Positions 51,239-60,333 of a stretch of DNA of 64,000 bases are shown here, piece by piece. Each line of letters begins with the position of its first letter. Within the stretch, counting starts at the first letter, position 1. The stretch comes from Janthinobacterium sp. BJB426 (GTDB taxonomy: Bacteria; Pseudomonadota; Gammaproteobacteria; Burkholderiales; Burkholderiaceae_D), in NCBI RefSeq assembly GCF_002735705.1, contig NZ_PDZL01000009.1, positions 175,923 to 239,922 on the forward strand. The letters run 5' to 3'. The notes below the pieces were generated by a model. The model saw only the letters and a program-made list of their open reading frames with translations, was not told the origin of the DNA and did no database searches. The position numbers and the translations under genes are program-made.

Positions 51239-52555
51239 TTAGAGTCGAACCATTCCGGCCGCGACCGTCTGGTGGGTGACTTCATCGATCAGGATGAAGG
51301 CACCGGTGGCGCGGATATCGGCATACGCGTCGGCCGCCAGCGCCTGTTGCACATTCAGGCTGATGCGGGCGATATCGTTCAGCTTGAGGCCTTCGGCCGG
51401 ATGGCGCTGCTGCGTATTGATGTCGAGGATCGATTCGATCGCCGTCACCTTGGCCGCCGTCTGCTTCGTGCCATGCTTGATCCAATATTTGCGGCGCAGG
51501 TCCAGCGCGTCTTCCGACAGCCAGCACACGTCGGCCACCACCTGTTTCAGCAGGGTGGCAGGGCGCTCGCTGCTGGCCAGCAAGTCGCCGCGCGAGATAT
51601 CGAGGTATTCATTGAGCAGCAGGGTCACGGACTGGCCCACCACGGCCGTTGGCAGCGAGCCGTCCAGGGTGACGATATCCTTGACGGTGGCCGTCTGGCC
51701 CGATGGCTGCACCACCAGGGTGTCGCCGATGCTGACCTTGCCCGCCTCGATGCGGCCCATGTAGCCGCGGAAGTCGTTCGCTTCGTGGCCGTTGTGGCGC
51801 GCCACCAGCTGTACCGGAAAGCGGAAGGGCGTGTCGTGCGATTCGTCGTAGACGGACAAGGACTCAAGCAGCTCGATCAGGGTCGGGCCCGTGTACCAGC
51901 CCAGCTTGTCACCGCGTTCGACGACGTTGTCGCCCGTCAAGGCGGACAATGGAATCGGCGTGATGTCCTTCAGTCCCAGCGACTGGGCGAATTCGCGGTA
52001 GGCGGCGACGATGCGGTTATACACGGTTTCATCGTAGTCGACGAGGTCCATCTTGTTGACAGCCACAACCACGTGCTCGATCTGCAGCAAGTGGGCAATC
52101 GTCGAATGGCGCTTGGTCTGGATCAACAGTTCCACGCTGCCATCGTCGCCGAGTTTGACTTTCGACACGTCGATCAGGATGATGACGGCGTCGGCGGTGG
52201 AGGCGCCCGTGACCATATTGCGCGTGTATTGCTCGTGGCCCGGCGTATCGGCGATGATGAATTTGCGTTTCGGCGTGGCGAAGTAGCGGTAGGCAACGTC
52301 GATGGTGATGCCTTGCTCGCGTTCCGCTTCCAGGCCGTCCGTCAGCAGCGACAGGTCGACCGTGTCGCCCACCGTGCGCTTGTGCTTGGAGCGCGACATG
52401 GCGTCGAGCTGGTCGGCAAAGATGCCCTTGCTGTCGAACAGCAAACGGCCGATCAGGGTGCTCTTGCCGTCATCGACGGAACCGGCCGTGATAAAACGCA
52501 ACATGCCGCGTTCGACGCTGTCGGTGAGGTTGGTGTTCTGGAGTGCTGCGTTCAT
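51239..52555 (-). CDS. cysN: Sulfate adenylyltransferase large subunit
   Basis: A 438-residue GTPase subunit of ATP sulfurylase, activating sulfate to APS with CysD. P-loop GSVDDGKST (25-33), GITIDVAYRYF, DTPGHEQYTRN and NKMDLV are all present, followed by EF-Tu-like domains 2 and 3. There is no CysC fusion. Its ATG overlaps the cysD stop by one base. Confidence 0.96.
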   Translation of the reverse strand: MNAALQNTNLTDSVERGMLRFITAGSVDDGKSTLIGRLLFDSKGIFADQLDAMSRSKHKRTVGDTVDLSLLTDGLEAEREQGITIDVAYRYFATPKRKFIIADTPGHEQYTRNMVTGASTADAVIILIDVSKVKLGDDGSVELLIQTKRHSTIAHLLQIEHVVVAVNKMDLVDYDETVYNRIVAAYREFAQSLGLKDITPIPLSALTGDNVVERGDKLGWYTGPTLIELLESLSVYDESHDTPFRFPVQLVARHNGHEANDFRGYMGRIEAGKVSIGDTLVVQPSGQTATVKDIVTLDGSLPTAVVGQSVTLLLNEYLDISRGDLLASSERPATLLKQVVADVCWLSEDALDLRRKYWIKHGTKQTAAKVTAIESILDINTQQRHPAEGLKLNDIARISLNVQQALAADAYADIRATGAFILIDEVTHQTVAAGMVRL

Positions 52556-53466
52556 TAGAAATACCCTGCTTTCTTGCGTTTTTCCATCGAGGCTTCGGAA
52601 GTCTGGTCATCCATGCGGGTGGCGCCCCGTTCCGTGATTTGCGTGATTGCCGTCTCGGCGATGATGGCGTCGACCGTGGCCGCATCGGACGATACGGGGC
52701 AGGTGCACGAAATATCGCCCACCGTGCGGAAGCGCACGACTTGCGTTTCCACCGTTTCACCCTCGCGCGGCGGCGTCAAATCTGTCAGCGGCACCAATAA
52801 ACCGTTGCGCGGGATCACCTGGCGCTCGTGCGCAAAGTAGATCGGCGGCAATTCCAGTTGTTCGCGGGCGATGTATTGCCACACGTCCAGTTCGGTCCAG
52901 TTCGAGATGGGGAAGACGCGCATGTTTTCACCAGGATGCACGCGGGTGTTATACAGGTCCCACAATTCCGGACGCTGGGCTTTCGGGTCCCAGGCGCCGA
53001 ATTCGTCGCGGAACGAGAAGATGCGTTCCTTGGCGCGGGCTTTTTCTTCATCGCGGCGCGCGCCACCGATGCAGGCGTCAAAGCCATGTTCGGCGATGGT
53101 TTCCAGCAAGGTCACGGCTTGGGCCGCATTGCGCGAATCCGTGGCCGGGTTGCGCAGGCGCACGGTGCCGCGCTTGATCGAGTCTTCCACGGAGCCGACG
53201 ATCAGGCGTTCGCCCAGTTCCGCCACCTTCTTGTCACGGAACGTGATGACTTCCGGGAAGTTGTGGCCCGTGTCGATATGCACGAGGGGGAATGGAAACT
53301 TGCCCGGGCGGAAGGCTTTTTCGGCCAGGCGCAGCAGGACGACGGAATCCTTGCCGCCCGAAAACAGCAGCGCGGGGTTGGCCGATTCGGCCGCCACTTC
53401 GCGCATGATGTGGATGGCTTCCGATTCAAGGCTGTCGAGGTGACGCTGGTTCAAAATATTGCTCAT
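52555..53466 (-). CDS. cysD: Sulfate adenylyltransferase small subunit
   Basis: A 303-residue ATP-pyrophosphatase-fold subunit, partner of CysN. The PP-loop is LLFSGGKDSVVLL; HIDTGHNFPE, CIGGARRDEEKARAKER and GDISCTCPV are the other family motifs, and the C-terminus is KRKKAGYF as usual. It lies 40 bases after cysH. Confidence 0.97.
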   Translation of the reverse strand: MSNILNQRHLDSLESEAIHIMREVAAESANPALLFSGGKDSVVLLRLAEKAFRPGKFPFPLVHIDTGHNFPEVITFRDKKVAELGERLIVGSVEDSIKRGTVRLRNPATDSRNAAQAVTLLETIAEHGFDACIGGARRDEEKARAKERIFSFRDEFGAWDPKAQRPELWDLYNTRVHPGENMRVFPISNWTELDVWQYIAREQLELPPIYFAHERQVIPRNGLLVPLTDLTPPREGETVETQVVRFRTVGDISCTCPVSSDAATVDAIIAETAITQITERGATRMDDQTSEASMEKRKKAGYF

Positions 53467-53506
53467 ATGGGGTGCTTTCTTGTTCTGCTGAGTCTGTTAT
53501 GTCTGT

Positions 53507-54223
53507 TCAGGCTGCCACGGATTTGATGCGTATCAACTTACCGTCCACCATGTGCAGGCCGCATTCCTTGGAGTCCGGGTTTTCCCACCACCAGCGTCCG
53601 GCGCGCACATCTTCGCCTGGCTGGACGGCCCGCGTGCAGGGTTCGCAGCCGATCGACGGGTAGCCCTGGTCGTGCAGCGCGTTGTACGGCACGTCGTTGG
53701 CGCGGATGTAGGCCCATACGTCTTCTTCCGACCAGTCGGCCAGCGGATTGAATTTCGTCATCGCGTGCGCCGCATCGTCTTCCTGCACGTGCAATTCGGC
53801 GCGCGTGGTGGACTGCGCGCGGCGCTGTCCCGTCACCCAGGCCTTGTTGCCGGCCAAGGCGCGGCCCAGCGGCTCGACCTTGCGGATGCGGCAGCATTCG
53901 CGGCGCATCTCGACGCTGTTGTAGAACGCATTGAGACCGTTCTGTTCCACGTAGGCGGCGACTGCTTCCGGCTGCGGGCGGTACAAGGTGATGTCGTGGT
54001 CGTAACGGGCCTTGACCTTGTCGAGCACGGCCAGGGTTTCCTGGTGCAGCCGGCCTGTTTCCAGGGAAAAGATGCCGATGGGCAGCTTTGCCTTGAGTAT
54101 CATGTGGGTCAGCACCATGTCTTCGGCTGCCAGGCTGGACGCAAACACGGCCGGCGAAAAATCCGCGGCGATGCGTGTCAGCGTTTGCTCGGTGGCGTCA
54201 ATCAAAGAAGTCAAATTGCTCAT
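53507..54223 (-). CDS. cysH: Adenylylsulfate reductase (APS type)
   Basis: A 238-residue reductase producing sulfite. ECCRIRKVEPL, CEPCTRAV and the catalytic ECGLH are present: the extra Cys pairs bind a [4Fe-4S] cluster, which is diagnostic of the APS-using type rather than PAPS. This agrees with the absence of cysC. SLAAEDMVLTHM and SLETGRLH form the PP-loop region. Confidence 0.95.
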   Translation of the reverse strand: MSNLTSLIDATEQTLTRIAADFSPAVFASSLAAEDMVLTHMILKAKLPIGIFSLETGRLHQETLAVLDKVKARYDHDITLYRPQPEAVAAYVEQNGLNAFYNSVEMRRECCRIRKVEPLGRALAGNKAWVTGQRRAQSTTRAELHVQEDDAAHAMTKFNPLADWSEEDVWAYIRANDVPYNALHDQGYPSIGCEPCTRAVQPGEDVRAGRWWWENPDSKECGLHMVDGKLIRIKSVAA

Positions 54224-54232
54224 GATTGGTCC

Positions 54233-54793
54233 TCAGATGCCGGCCGCATTGTCGAGGTCAGGATTCTGGCCTTCGCGCTGGTGGCGGCGGAACAGCGGCG
54301 ATTTTTGATCCCACGAAGCCTGGTAGGTTTCCGAAAAGACGGACAAACCTTTCAATGCGTCATGGATGCTGCGGTCGGGGCGTGTCGCATACGCATCGAA
54401 ACCGACGCGGTGCATCGAAAACAGCTGGTCGCGCAGCACGTCGCCGATGGCGCGCAATTCACCCTGGAAACCCAGGCGGGCGCGCAGGTTGAAGGCGATG
54501 GAATAGCCGCGGCCATCCGTGAATTTCGGGAAGTCCACGCCGATGACGGGCAGTTGCGCCACGTCAGCCGCCAGTTCTTCCGGGCGTTCGTCGCTGGCCA
54601 GCCACACGCCGATGTCGGGCAGGCGGGCGGCCAGGGTCTCGCGCTGGGCTTGCCATACGGCCAGGGGCACGATGACCTTGCCTGCAGGCACGACCACCGT
54701 TTCCGGCGTGTCGGTTTCATCGAGGCGCAGCAAGCCCCAGGTATTCGGCACCACGGCGGCGTTCTTGATGATTTCTTCGCGTACTTCAAACAT
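54233..54793 (-). CDS. DUF934 protein of sulfite reduction operon
   Basis: A 186-residue protein starting MFEVREEIIKNAAVVPNTWGLL, with VDFPKFTDGRGYS, ARLGFQGELRAIGDVLRDQL and FDAYATR, the DUF934 pattern. It is regularly found next to cysI/cysH in proteobacteria and is thought to help sulfite reduction; no enzyme activity is established to my knowledge. GGGAGAAG lies upstream of the ATG. It overlaps the end of cysI by 8 bases. Confidence 0.9.
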   Translation of the reverse strand: MFEVREEIIKNAAVVPNTWGLLRLDETDTPETVVVPAGKVIVPLAVWQAQRETLAARLPDIGVWLASDERPEELAADVAQLPVIGVDFPKFTDGRGYSIAFNLRARLGFQGELRAIGDVLRDQLFSMHRVGFDAYATRPDRSIHDALKGLSVFSETYQASWDQKSPLFRRHQREGQNPDLDNAAGI

Positions 54794-56474
54794 ATTCGTC
54801 TTCTCCCACCAGGTTGCCGACGGTGATCGGCGTTGCATATACGTGTTCCTTGAACGGCGCCAGGCCCAGGCGCTGGGCCGTATCGACGAAGCGCTCGCCT
54901 TCATGGCGGTCGCGCACATAGACGTGCAGCAGGCGGCCGATGACTTCAGGCATCTGCAGGGAAGAGAACGATGGTCCGATGATCTTGCCGATGGCCGCGT
55001 TGTTACCTTGCGCGCCGCCGATCGACACTTGATACCATTCGCTGCCATCCTTGTCGACGCCGAGGATGCCGATGCTGCCCACGTGATGGTGGCCGCAGGC
55101 ATTGATGCAGCCGGAAATATTCAGTTCGATCTCGCCGATGTCGTGCTGGAAGTCGATGCTGTCGAAGCGTTCCGCGATGGCGGCCGCGATCGGCAAGGAC
55201 TTGGCGTTGGCCAGCGAGCAGAAATCGCCGCCGGGGCAGCAGATCATGTCCGTCAGCAAACCGATGTTCGGCGTGGCCAGGCCGTGCGCCTTGGCTTCCT
55301 GCCACAGTGTGAACAGTTTCGACTGTTCCACGTCGGCCAGCACCAGGTTTTGCTCGTGCGTCACGCGCAGTTCGCCAAAGCTGTAGCGGTCGGCAAGATC
55401 GGCCACGAAGTCGATCTGCTCGGCCGTTGCGTCGCCGGGCGGCACGCCGGTTTTCTTCAGGGACAGCACCACGGCCACGTAGCCGGGGCGCTGGTGTGGC
55501 TTGACGTTGCGCGCCAGCCAGTTCACATACGCCTTGTTGTCCGCGTGTTCCGCCTTGTAGTCGAGTTCCGGCAGGGCCAGGTAAGCAGGTGGATTGAAGA
55601 AGTCCGCCACGCGCTGCATTTCCTCGGCCGTCAATGTTTCCGGACCATCCTTCAAGTCGACCCATTCCGCTTCCACCTGGCGCGTGAATTCTTCCACGCC
55701 GATGGCTTTCAGCAAGATCTTGATGCGCGCCTTGTATTTGTTGTCGCGGCGGCCGTGCAGGTTGTACACGCGCATGATGGCCTGGATGTAGGTCAGCAAA
55801 TGCTGCCACGGCAAGAAGTCGCGCACGACGCTGCCCAGGATCGGCGTGCGGCCCATGCCGCCGCCCGCCATCACCTTGAAGCCGACTTCGCCAGCGGCGT
55901 TGCGCACGGCCGTCAAGCCGATGTCGTGCACGGCGATGGCGGCGCGGTCTTCCTCGGCGCCATTGATGGCGACCTTGAATTTACGCGGCAGGGCGATGAA
56001 CTCGGGGTGGAAGGTGCTCCACTGGCGCAACACTTCCGCGTACGGGCGCGGATCGATGATTTCATCGGCCGCGACGCCGGCGAACGGGTCCGATGTTGTA
56101 TTACGGATACAGTTGCCGGACGTCTGGATCGCGTGCATTTCCACGGATGCCAGATCGGTCAGGATATCGGGAGTCTGTTCCAGCTCAATCCAGTTGAACT
56201 GGATGTTCTGGCGCGTCGTGAAGTGGCCATAGCCGCGGTCGTACTTGCGCGCGATGTGCGCGAACATGCGCATCTGCGTCGACGACAGCAAGCCGTACGG
56301 CACGGCGATACGCAGCATGTAGGCGTGGCGTTGCATGTACAGGCCGTTTTGCAGGCGCAGCGGAATGAATTCCTCTTCCGTCAGTTCATTGGCGATACGG
56401 CGCGCAACCTGGTCTCGGTACTGGGCGATGCGTTCTTTGATGATGAGGTGGTCGTACTGATCGTAATGGTACAT
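54786..56474 (-). CDS. cysI: Sulfite reductase hemoprotein
   Basis: A 562-residue siroheme/[4Fe-4S] reductase converting sulfite to sulfide. Motifs: MRMFAHIARKYDRGYGHFT with TRQNIQFNWI, TSGNCIRNTT, and the cluster ligands in CCPGGDFCSLA with SGCINACGHHHVG. It has the nitrite/sulfite reductase ferredoxin half-domains. No cysJ flavoprotein is in view, so electrons may come from a ferredoxin or from another partner. The tauE gene lies 81 bases upstream on the same strand. Confidence 0.94.
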   Translation of the reverse strand: MYHYDQYDHLIIKERIAQYRDQVARRIANELTEEEFIPLRLQNGLYMQRHAYMLRIAVPYGLLSSTQMRMFAHIARKYDRGYGHFTTRQNIQFNWIELEQTPDILTDLASVEMHAIQTSGNCIRNTTSDPFAGVAADEIIDPRPYAEVLRQWSTFHPEFIALPRKFKVAINGAEEDRAAIAVHDIGLTAVRNAAGEVGFKVMAGGGMGRTPILGSVVRDFLPWQHLLTYIQAIMRVYNLHGRRDNKYKARIKILLKAIGVEEFTRQVEAEWVDLKDGPETLTAEEMQRVADFFNPPAYLALPELDYKAEHADNKAYVNWLARNVKPHQRPGYVAVVLSLKKTGVPPGDATAEQIDFVADLADRYSFGELRVTHEQNLVLADVEQSKLFTLWQEAKAHGLATPNIGLLTDMICCPGGDFCSLANAKSLPIAAAIAERFDSIDFQHDIGEIELNISGCINACGHHHVGSIGILGVDKDGSEWYQVSIGGAQGNNAAIGKIIGPSFSSLQMPEVIGRLLHVYVRDRHEGERFVDTAQRLGLAPFKEHVYATPITVGNLVGEDEYV

Positions 56475-56555
56475 ATCAATTCCTAAAAAAGCCGGGGTGC
56501 TGGAAGATTGCCTGGGATTATGTTCTTGATACTGCTCTTGTCACTTGTTCGGTAA

Positions 56556-57329
56556 TTAATAGATTAGCTTCACTGCCACGCCGGTCAAGGTCATCGCCAG
56601 CAACACTCTTAAAAACTTTTCCGGCACGGAGCGGGCGACCCAGGAACCCAGGGTGATGCCGGGCAGGGAGCCGACCAGCAAGGAGGCCAGCAATTCCCAG
56701 TGGATGGAACCGAGCCACCAGTGGCCCAGGGCGGCGATGGCCGTCAGGGGCACGGCGTAGGCGATATCGGTGCCCGCCACTTCGGCGGAGCTCATGCGTG
56801 GATACAGCATCACCAGCAAGGTTGCGCCGATGGCGCCGGCGCCGATCGACGAGACCGTCACCAGCACGCCCAGCACGGCGCCGGAAATAATGGTCGCGGC
56901 GGCAAGCTTGTTGCCTTGCAATTGTTTCTCGGGGTGCGCATTGATCCAGGCCAGCATGCGGCCCTTGAAAATCAGCGCCACGACGGTCAGCAGCACGGAG
57001 CCGGCGATCGAGTAACGGATGATCTGGCCGATTTCCGGGGACAGGGTGCCGAACGACTTCAGCGCCAGGGTCGCGATGACGGCGGCGGGCAGGGCGCCGA
57101 TGCACAGGCGCTTGACGATATCCCAGCGGATGGTGCCGCGCAGGCGGTGCGTCAGGGTGCCGGCGCTCTTGGTGATCGAGGCGAAGGCCAGGTCGGTGCC
57201 CACCGCCACGGAAGGCGGCACGCCAAACAGCAGGGTTAACAGCGGCGTCATCAGCGATCCGCCGCCCACGCCGGTCATTCCTACGAGTAATCCTACGGCA
57301 AATCCTGAGACTATATAAGACAAAGTCAT
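56556..57329 (-). CDS. tauE: TauE/SafE-type sulfite exporter
   Basis: A 257-residue inner-membrane protein with about eight hydrophobic segments and the family signatures GMTGVGGGSLMTPLL and VGTDLAFASITKSAG, repeated in the second half as VSSIGAGAIGATLL and GTDIAYAVPL. It is thought to transport sulfite or related anions. Position at the head of the sulfate reduction cluster supports export of excess sulfite. Confidence 0.88.
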   Translation of the reverse strand: MTLSYIVSGFAVGLLVGMTGVGGGSLMTPLLTLLFGVPPSVAVGTDLAFASITKSAGTLTHRLRGTIRWDIVKRLCIGALPAAVIATLALKSFGTLSPEIGQIIRYSIAGSVLLTVVALIFKGRMLAWINAHPEKQLQGNKLAAATIISGAVLGVLVTVSSIGAGAIGATLLVMLYPRMSSAEVAGTDIAYAVPLTAIAALGHWWLGSIHWELLASLLVGSLPGITLGSWVARSVPEKFLRVLLAMTLTGVAVKLIY

Positions 57330-57489
57330 GCTTGCACCCCCAAAGTACCCGCAATAGTAATAAACTTAAGGTTTAATCCAAACTACTTAGTACGCATTTG
57401 CTTATATGCGATATGCGTATATGCATGAACGCAAAATCATGGGTGGGGCGGAAACTCGGCAAATCACGGCAATCTAGGGCAAACCAGCA
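57330..57489. other. tauE-cysB divergent region
   Basis: A 160-base region with an AT-rich centre. ATATGCG occurs twice in tandem (57404-57410, 57411-57417), followed by TATATGCA (57418-57425). It is a plausible location for CysB control of the cys operon and autoregulation. Confidence 0.45.
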
Positions 57490-58431
57490 ATGAATCTCCA
57501 TCAACTGCGCTTCGTGCGCGAAGCGGTCCGGCAGAATTACAACCTGACGGACGCCGCCAAGGCCTTGTTTACGTCGCAACCGGGCGTATCGAAAGCCATC
57601 ATCGAGCTGGAGGAAGAGCTGGGCGTGGATATTTTTACGCGCCACGGCAAGCGCATCCGCGGCTTGACGGAGCCGGGCCGCCTGGTGCTGGAGTCCGTCG
57701 AGCTGATCATGCAGGAAATCGACAGCATGAAACGCATCGGCAAGGAATTCGCGGCCCAGGACAGCGGCAGCTTTACCATTGCCACCACGCACACGCAGGC
57801 CCGCTACACCTTGCCCAAGGTGGTGCAAGCCTTCATGCTGAAGTTCCCGAAGGTCAGATTGTCTTTGCTGCAAGGAAATCCGCGCCAGATCGCCGAGATG
57901 GTGCAGCGCGACCAGGCCGACCTGGCCATTGCCACGGAATCGATCGCCGCCATCGATGGCTTGATCACCTTGCCATGCTATCAATGGGAGCACGTGGTGG
58001 TGGTGCCGGTCGACCATCCGCTGCTCAAGTCGAAGTCCGTGACCCTGGAAGAAATCGCCGCTTTCCCCCTGATTACCTATGACAGCGCGTTCGCCGGACG
58101 CAACAAGATCGACCACGCTTTCGTGCTGCGCGGCCTGAAACCGGACATCTTGCTCGAAGCCATTGATGCGGACGTGATCAAGACTTATGTCGAGTTGGGC
58201 ATGGGGATTGGTATCATAGCGGGTATGGCCTTCGATGCCGAGCGCGACAAAGGCTTGCGCGCCATCCCTGTCGGCCACCTGTTCGGCATGAATGTGTCGC
58301 GTGTGGCCGTCAAGCAAGGCGCGTATTTGCGCAGCTATATTTATACCTTTATCGAGTTGCTGACACCGACCCTGAACCGCAAGCTCATAGAGCAGGCCAT
58401 GAGCGGCGATAAAGAGCACTACGAACTATAA
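57490..58431 (+). CDS. cysB: CysB-like LysR-family regulator
   Basis: A 313-residue LysR regulator. The winged helix-turn-helix is at the N-terminus (MNLHQLRFVREAVRQNYNLT, AAKALFTSQPGVSKAI), then a long co-inducer domain with ATTHTQARYTLP (the conserved sulfate/acetylserine-binding TTHTQARY). That motif is specific for CysB/Cbl. It is expected to activate the divergent cys operon during sulfur limitation. It can also be Cbl; the context favours CysB. Confidence 0.93.
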   Translation: MNLHQLRFVREAVRQNYNLTDAAKALFTSQPGVSKAIIELEEELGVDIFTRHGKRIRGLTEPGRLVLESVELIMQEIDSMKRIGKEFAAQDSGSFTIATTHTQARYTLPKVVQAFMLKFPKVRLSLLQGNPRQIAEMVQRDQADLAIATESIAAIDGLITLPCYQWEHVVVVPVDHPLLKSKSVTLEEIAAFPLITYDSAFAGRNKIDHAFVLRGLKPDILLEAIDADVIKTYVELGMGIGIIAGMAFDAERDKGLRAIPVGHLFGMNVSRVAVKQGAYLRSYIYTFIELLTPTLNRKLIEQAMSGDKEHYEL

Positions 58432-58492
58432 CAATGCAGGAAGTCGGCCGGGCGAGTTGCCTGGCCAAGATTATTTAAGAAGAGAAGAAACA

Positions 58493-59143
58493 ATGATTAC
58501 CGATCAGCTTGCCAAATATTACGCCACCATCGCGCAGCAGTATGAGCGCGTCTATGACAAGCCAGAACGCCAGGAAGACCTGGAAGTGTTGCGCGACAAG
58601 GTCGCCGATGTGCTGGAAGGCCACACCGTGCTGGAACTGGCTTGCGGCACGGGTTACTGGACGGAAGTGGTCGCCGAATCGGCCGAGTCCGTGCTGGCCA
58701 CCGATATCAACGATGAAATGCTGGCGCTGGCCCAGGCCCGCGGCTTGCCCGACAACGTCACATTCGCCAAGCTCGACGCATTCAACTTGCCCGATGATCT
58801 GCTGGGCAAGTTTACGGCCGTGTTCGCAGGTTTCTGGTGGTCGCACGTCAAGCGCGAAGACCAGGATAAATACCTGAAGCAATTGCGCAGCAAGCTGGGC
58901 AAGGACATCATGCTGGTGCTGATCGACAATTCCTATGTCGACGGCAGCAGCACTGTTATCGCGCGCACCGACCTGGAAGGCAATACGCACCAGTTCCGCA
59001 CGACGGACGCGGGCGAGCGCTATGAAGTGCTGAAGAATTTCCCATCGGATAGCCACCTGCGCAAGAAGTTTGCCCACTCTGCCCGTGAAATCCGCATGAA
59101 GCGCCTGGAATACTACTGGCTGCTGAGCTGCCGCCTGAAATAA
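58493..59143 (+). CDS. Class I SAM-dependent methyltransferase
   Basis: A 216-residue methyltransferase with motif I VLELACGTGYWTEVV, motif II-like ATDINDEML and AKLDAFNLPDD. The C-terminal part contains KRLEYYWLLSCRLK. The substrate is unknown. An AAGAGAAGAAA purine stretch lies before the ATG. It ends in a terminator 20 bases on, so it is monocistronic or the last gene after cysB. Confidence 0.85.
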   Translation: MITDQLAKYYATIAQQYERVYDKPERQEDLEVLRDKVADVLEGHTVLELACGTGYWTEVVAESAESVLATDINDEMLALAQARGLPDNVTFAKLDAFNLPDDLLGKFTAVFAGFWWSHVKREDQDKYLKQLRSKLGKDIMLVLIDNSYVDGSSTVIARTDLEGNTHQFRTTDAGERYEVLKNFPSDSHLRKKFAHSAREIRMKRLEYYWLLSCRLK

Positions 59144-59163
59144 AGTTGCAACGGCAACGCAAG

Positions 59164-59185
59164 CCGCCCTCGGGCGGTTTTTTTT
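59164..59185 (+). terminator. Rho-independent terminator
   Basis: CCGCCC-TC-GGGCGG followed by eight T, after the methyltransferase gene. Confidence 0.88.
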
Positions 59186-59208
59186 CGCCTGTTGTTTTTA
59201 TCTGACAC

Positions 59209-59232
59209 GATGTTGTGCAAAAAAACAACATC
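59209..59232. other. Perfect inverted repeat upstream of the porin gene
   Basis: GATGTTGT (59209-59216) and ACAACATC (59225-59232) with an A-rich 8-base loop, about 105 bases before the porin start. It could be an operator or a leader hairpin. A tandem AGCAGCT-rich stretch follows at about 59279-59308. Confidence 0.4.
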
Positions 59233-59337
59233 TTGTCGATGTCATATTGTTGAAGTATTTCGTTGGCATGATTCGGTTCAGCAGCTAAGCAGCTCAGCAG
59301 CAGCTCAACTTGTCCAACCTAATGTAGAGAATCTCAA

Positions 59338-60285
59338 GTGAAAAAAATTACTCTGGCAGCATTGATCATCGGCACCTTCGCAGCAGCTACGGCACAAGCA
59401 CAATCGAACGTCACCGTGTATGGCCTGGTTGACCTCGGTATTGCCAAGACCACTGGCCAGCCGACGGTACAACGCGAAAACAACGCGTCGCGCCTCGGTT
59501 TCAAGGGGACGGAAGATCTGGGTGGCGGCCTGTCCGCAATTTTCAACCTGGAAAGTGAATTCCTGGCTGACACCGGCGCGCAAAAAGGCGTGTTGTTCGA
59601 CCGTCAAGCTTACGTGGGCTTGAAAGGCGCGTTTGGTACCGCCATCCTGGGCCGCACCAAGAACCTGGTCGATGGCACCATCGCCCGCGTCGATCCCTTC
59701 AACACCTACGGCGTGGTCGGCAAGAACAATGAAACCCTGCTGCGTTCGGGCGTCGGCTCGTCGCGCGTCAACAATGCCGTGACCTACAACAGCCCAAGCT
59801 TTGAAGGTTTCGTGGGCAGCCTGCAATACGTGCTGAGCGAAGTCAACAGCGCTGACGCAGGCGTGATCGGCCTGGCAACTTACGACAACGGCCCGATCAG
59901 CTTGCACGCCGGCTACGAAAAAGCCGTGCAAGCAACGGCAACGGCCGCCAAGCCGGACCTGTGGTCCATCGGTGGCGGCTATAAATTCGGCCCGGCCAAG
60001 ATCACGGCCGCCTACTCGAAAGGCGACACCAAGGTTGCCACGACTGGCGAATTCAAGTCCTACCTGATCGGCCTGAACTACACGGTTGGCGGCGGCGATG
60101 CCAAAGTGTCGTATGGCAAGCAAGAGCAAAGCAACAACAAGTTCAAGGATCAGGACACCATCAAGGAGTTCGGCGTTGGTTACGACTACCACCTGTCGAA
60201 GCGTACCGACGTGTACGCTTACGCTGGCCGCGAGCGCGTCAAGTCGCTGACCTCGTACCAGATCGGTCTGGCACACAAGTTCTAA
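59338..60285 (+). CDS. Gram-negative trimeric porin
   Basis: A 315-residue outer-membrane porin of the Burkholderiales type. Signal peptide ends ATAQAQ; the mature start SSVTVYGLVD-like (SNVTVYGLVDLGI) and the internal SRLGFKGTEDLGGGLSAIF motif are typical, as is the C-terminal ending LAHKF (aromatic last residue for beta-barrel assembly). The start is GTG with a GAGA stretch upstream; an ATG just before it is followed by a stop codon. Solute specificity is unknown. Confidence 0.93.
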   Translation: MKKITLAALIIGTFAAATAQAQSNVTVYGLVDLGIAKTTGQPTVQRENNASRLGFKGTEDLGGGLSAIFNLESEFLADTGAQKGVLFDRQAYVGLKGAFGTAILGRTKNLVDGTIARVDPFNTYGVVGKNNETLLRSGVGSSRVNNAVTYNSPSFEGFVGSLQYVLSEVNSADAGVIGLATYDNGPISLHAGYEKAVQATATAAKPDLWSIGGGYKFGPAKITAAYSKGDTKVATTGEFKSYLIGLNYTVGGGDAKVSYGKQEQSNNKFKDQDTIKEFGVGYDYHLSKRTDVYAYAGRERVKSLTSYQIGLAHKF

Positions 60286-60310
60286 GCAGTATTCGATGTG
60301 ACGAAGTAGA

Positions 60311-60333
60311 AGGCGCCTGCGGGCGCCTTTTTT
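60311..60333 (+). terminator. Rho-independent terminator
   Basis: AGGCGCC, loop TGCG, GGCGCCT and T run, between the porin and the convergent kinase gene. Confidence 0.85.
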
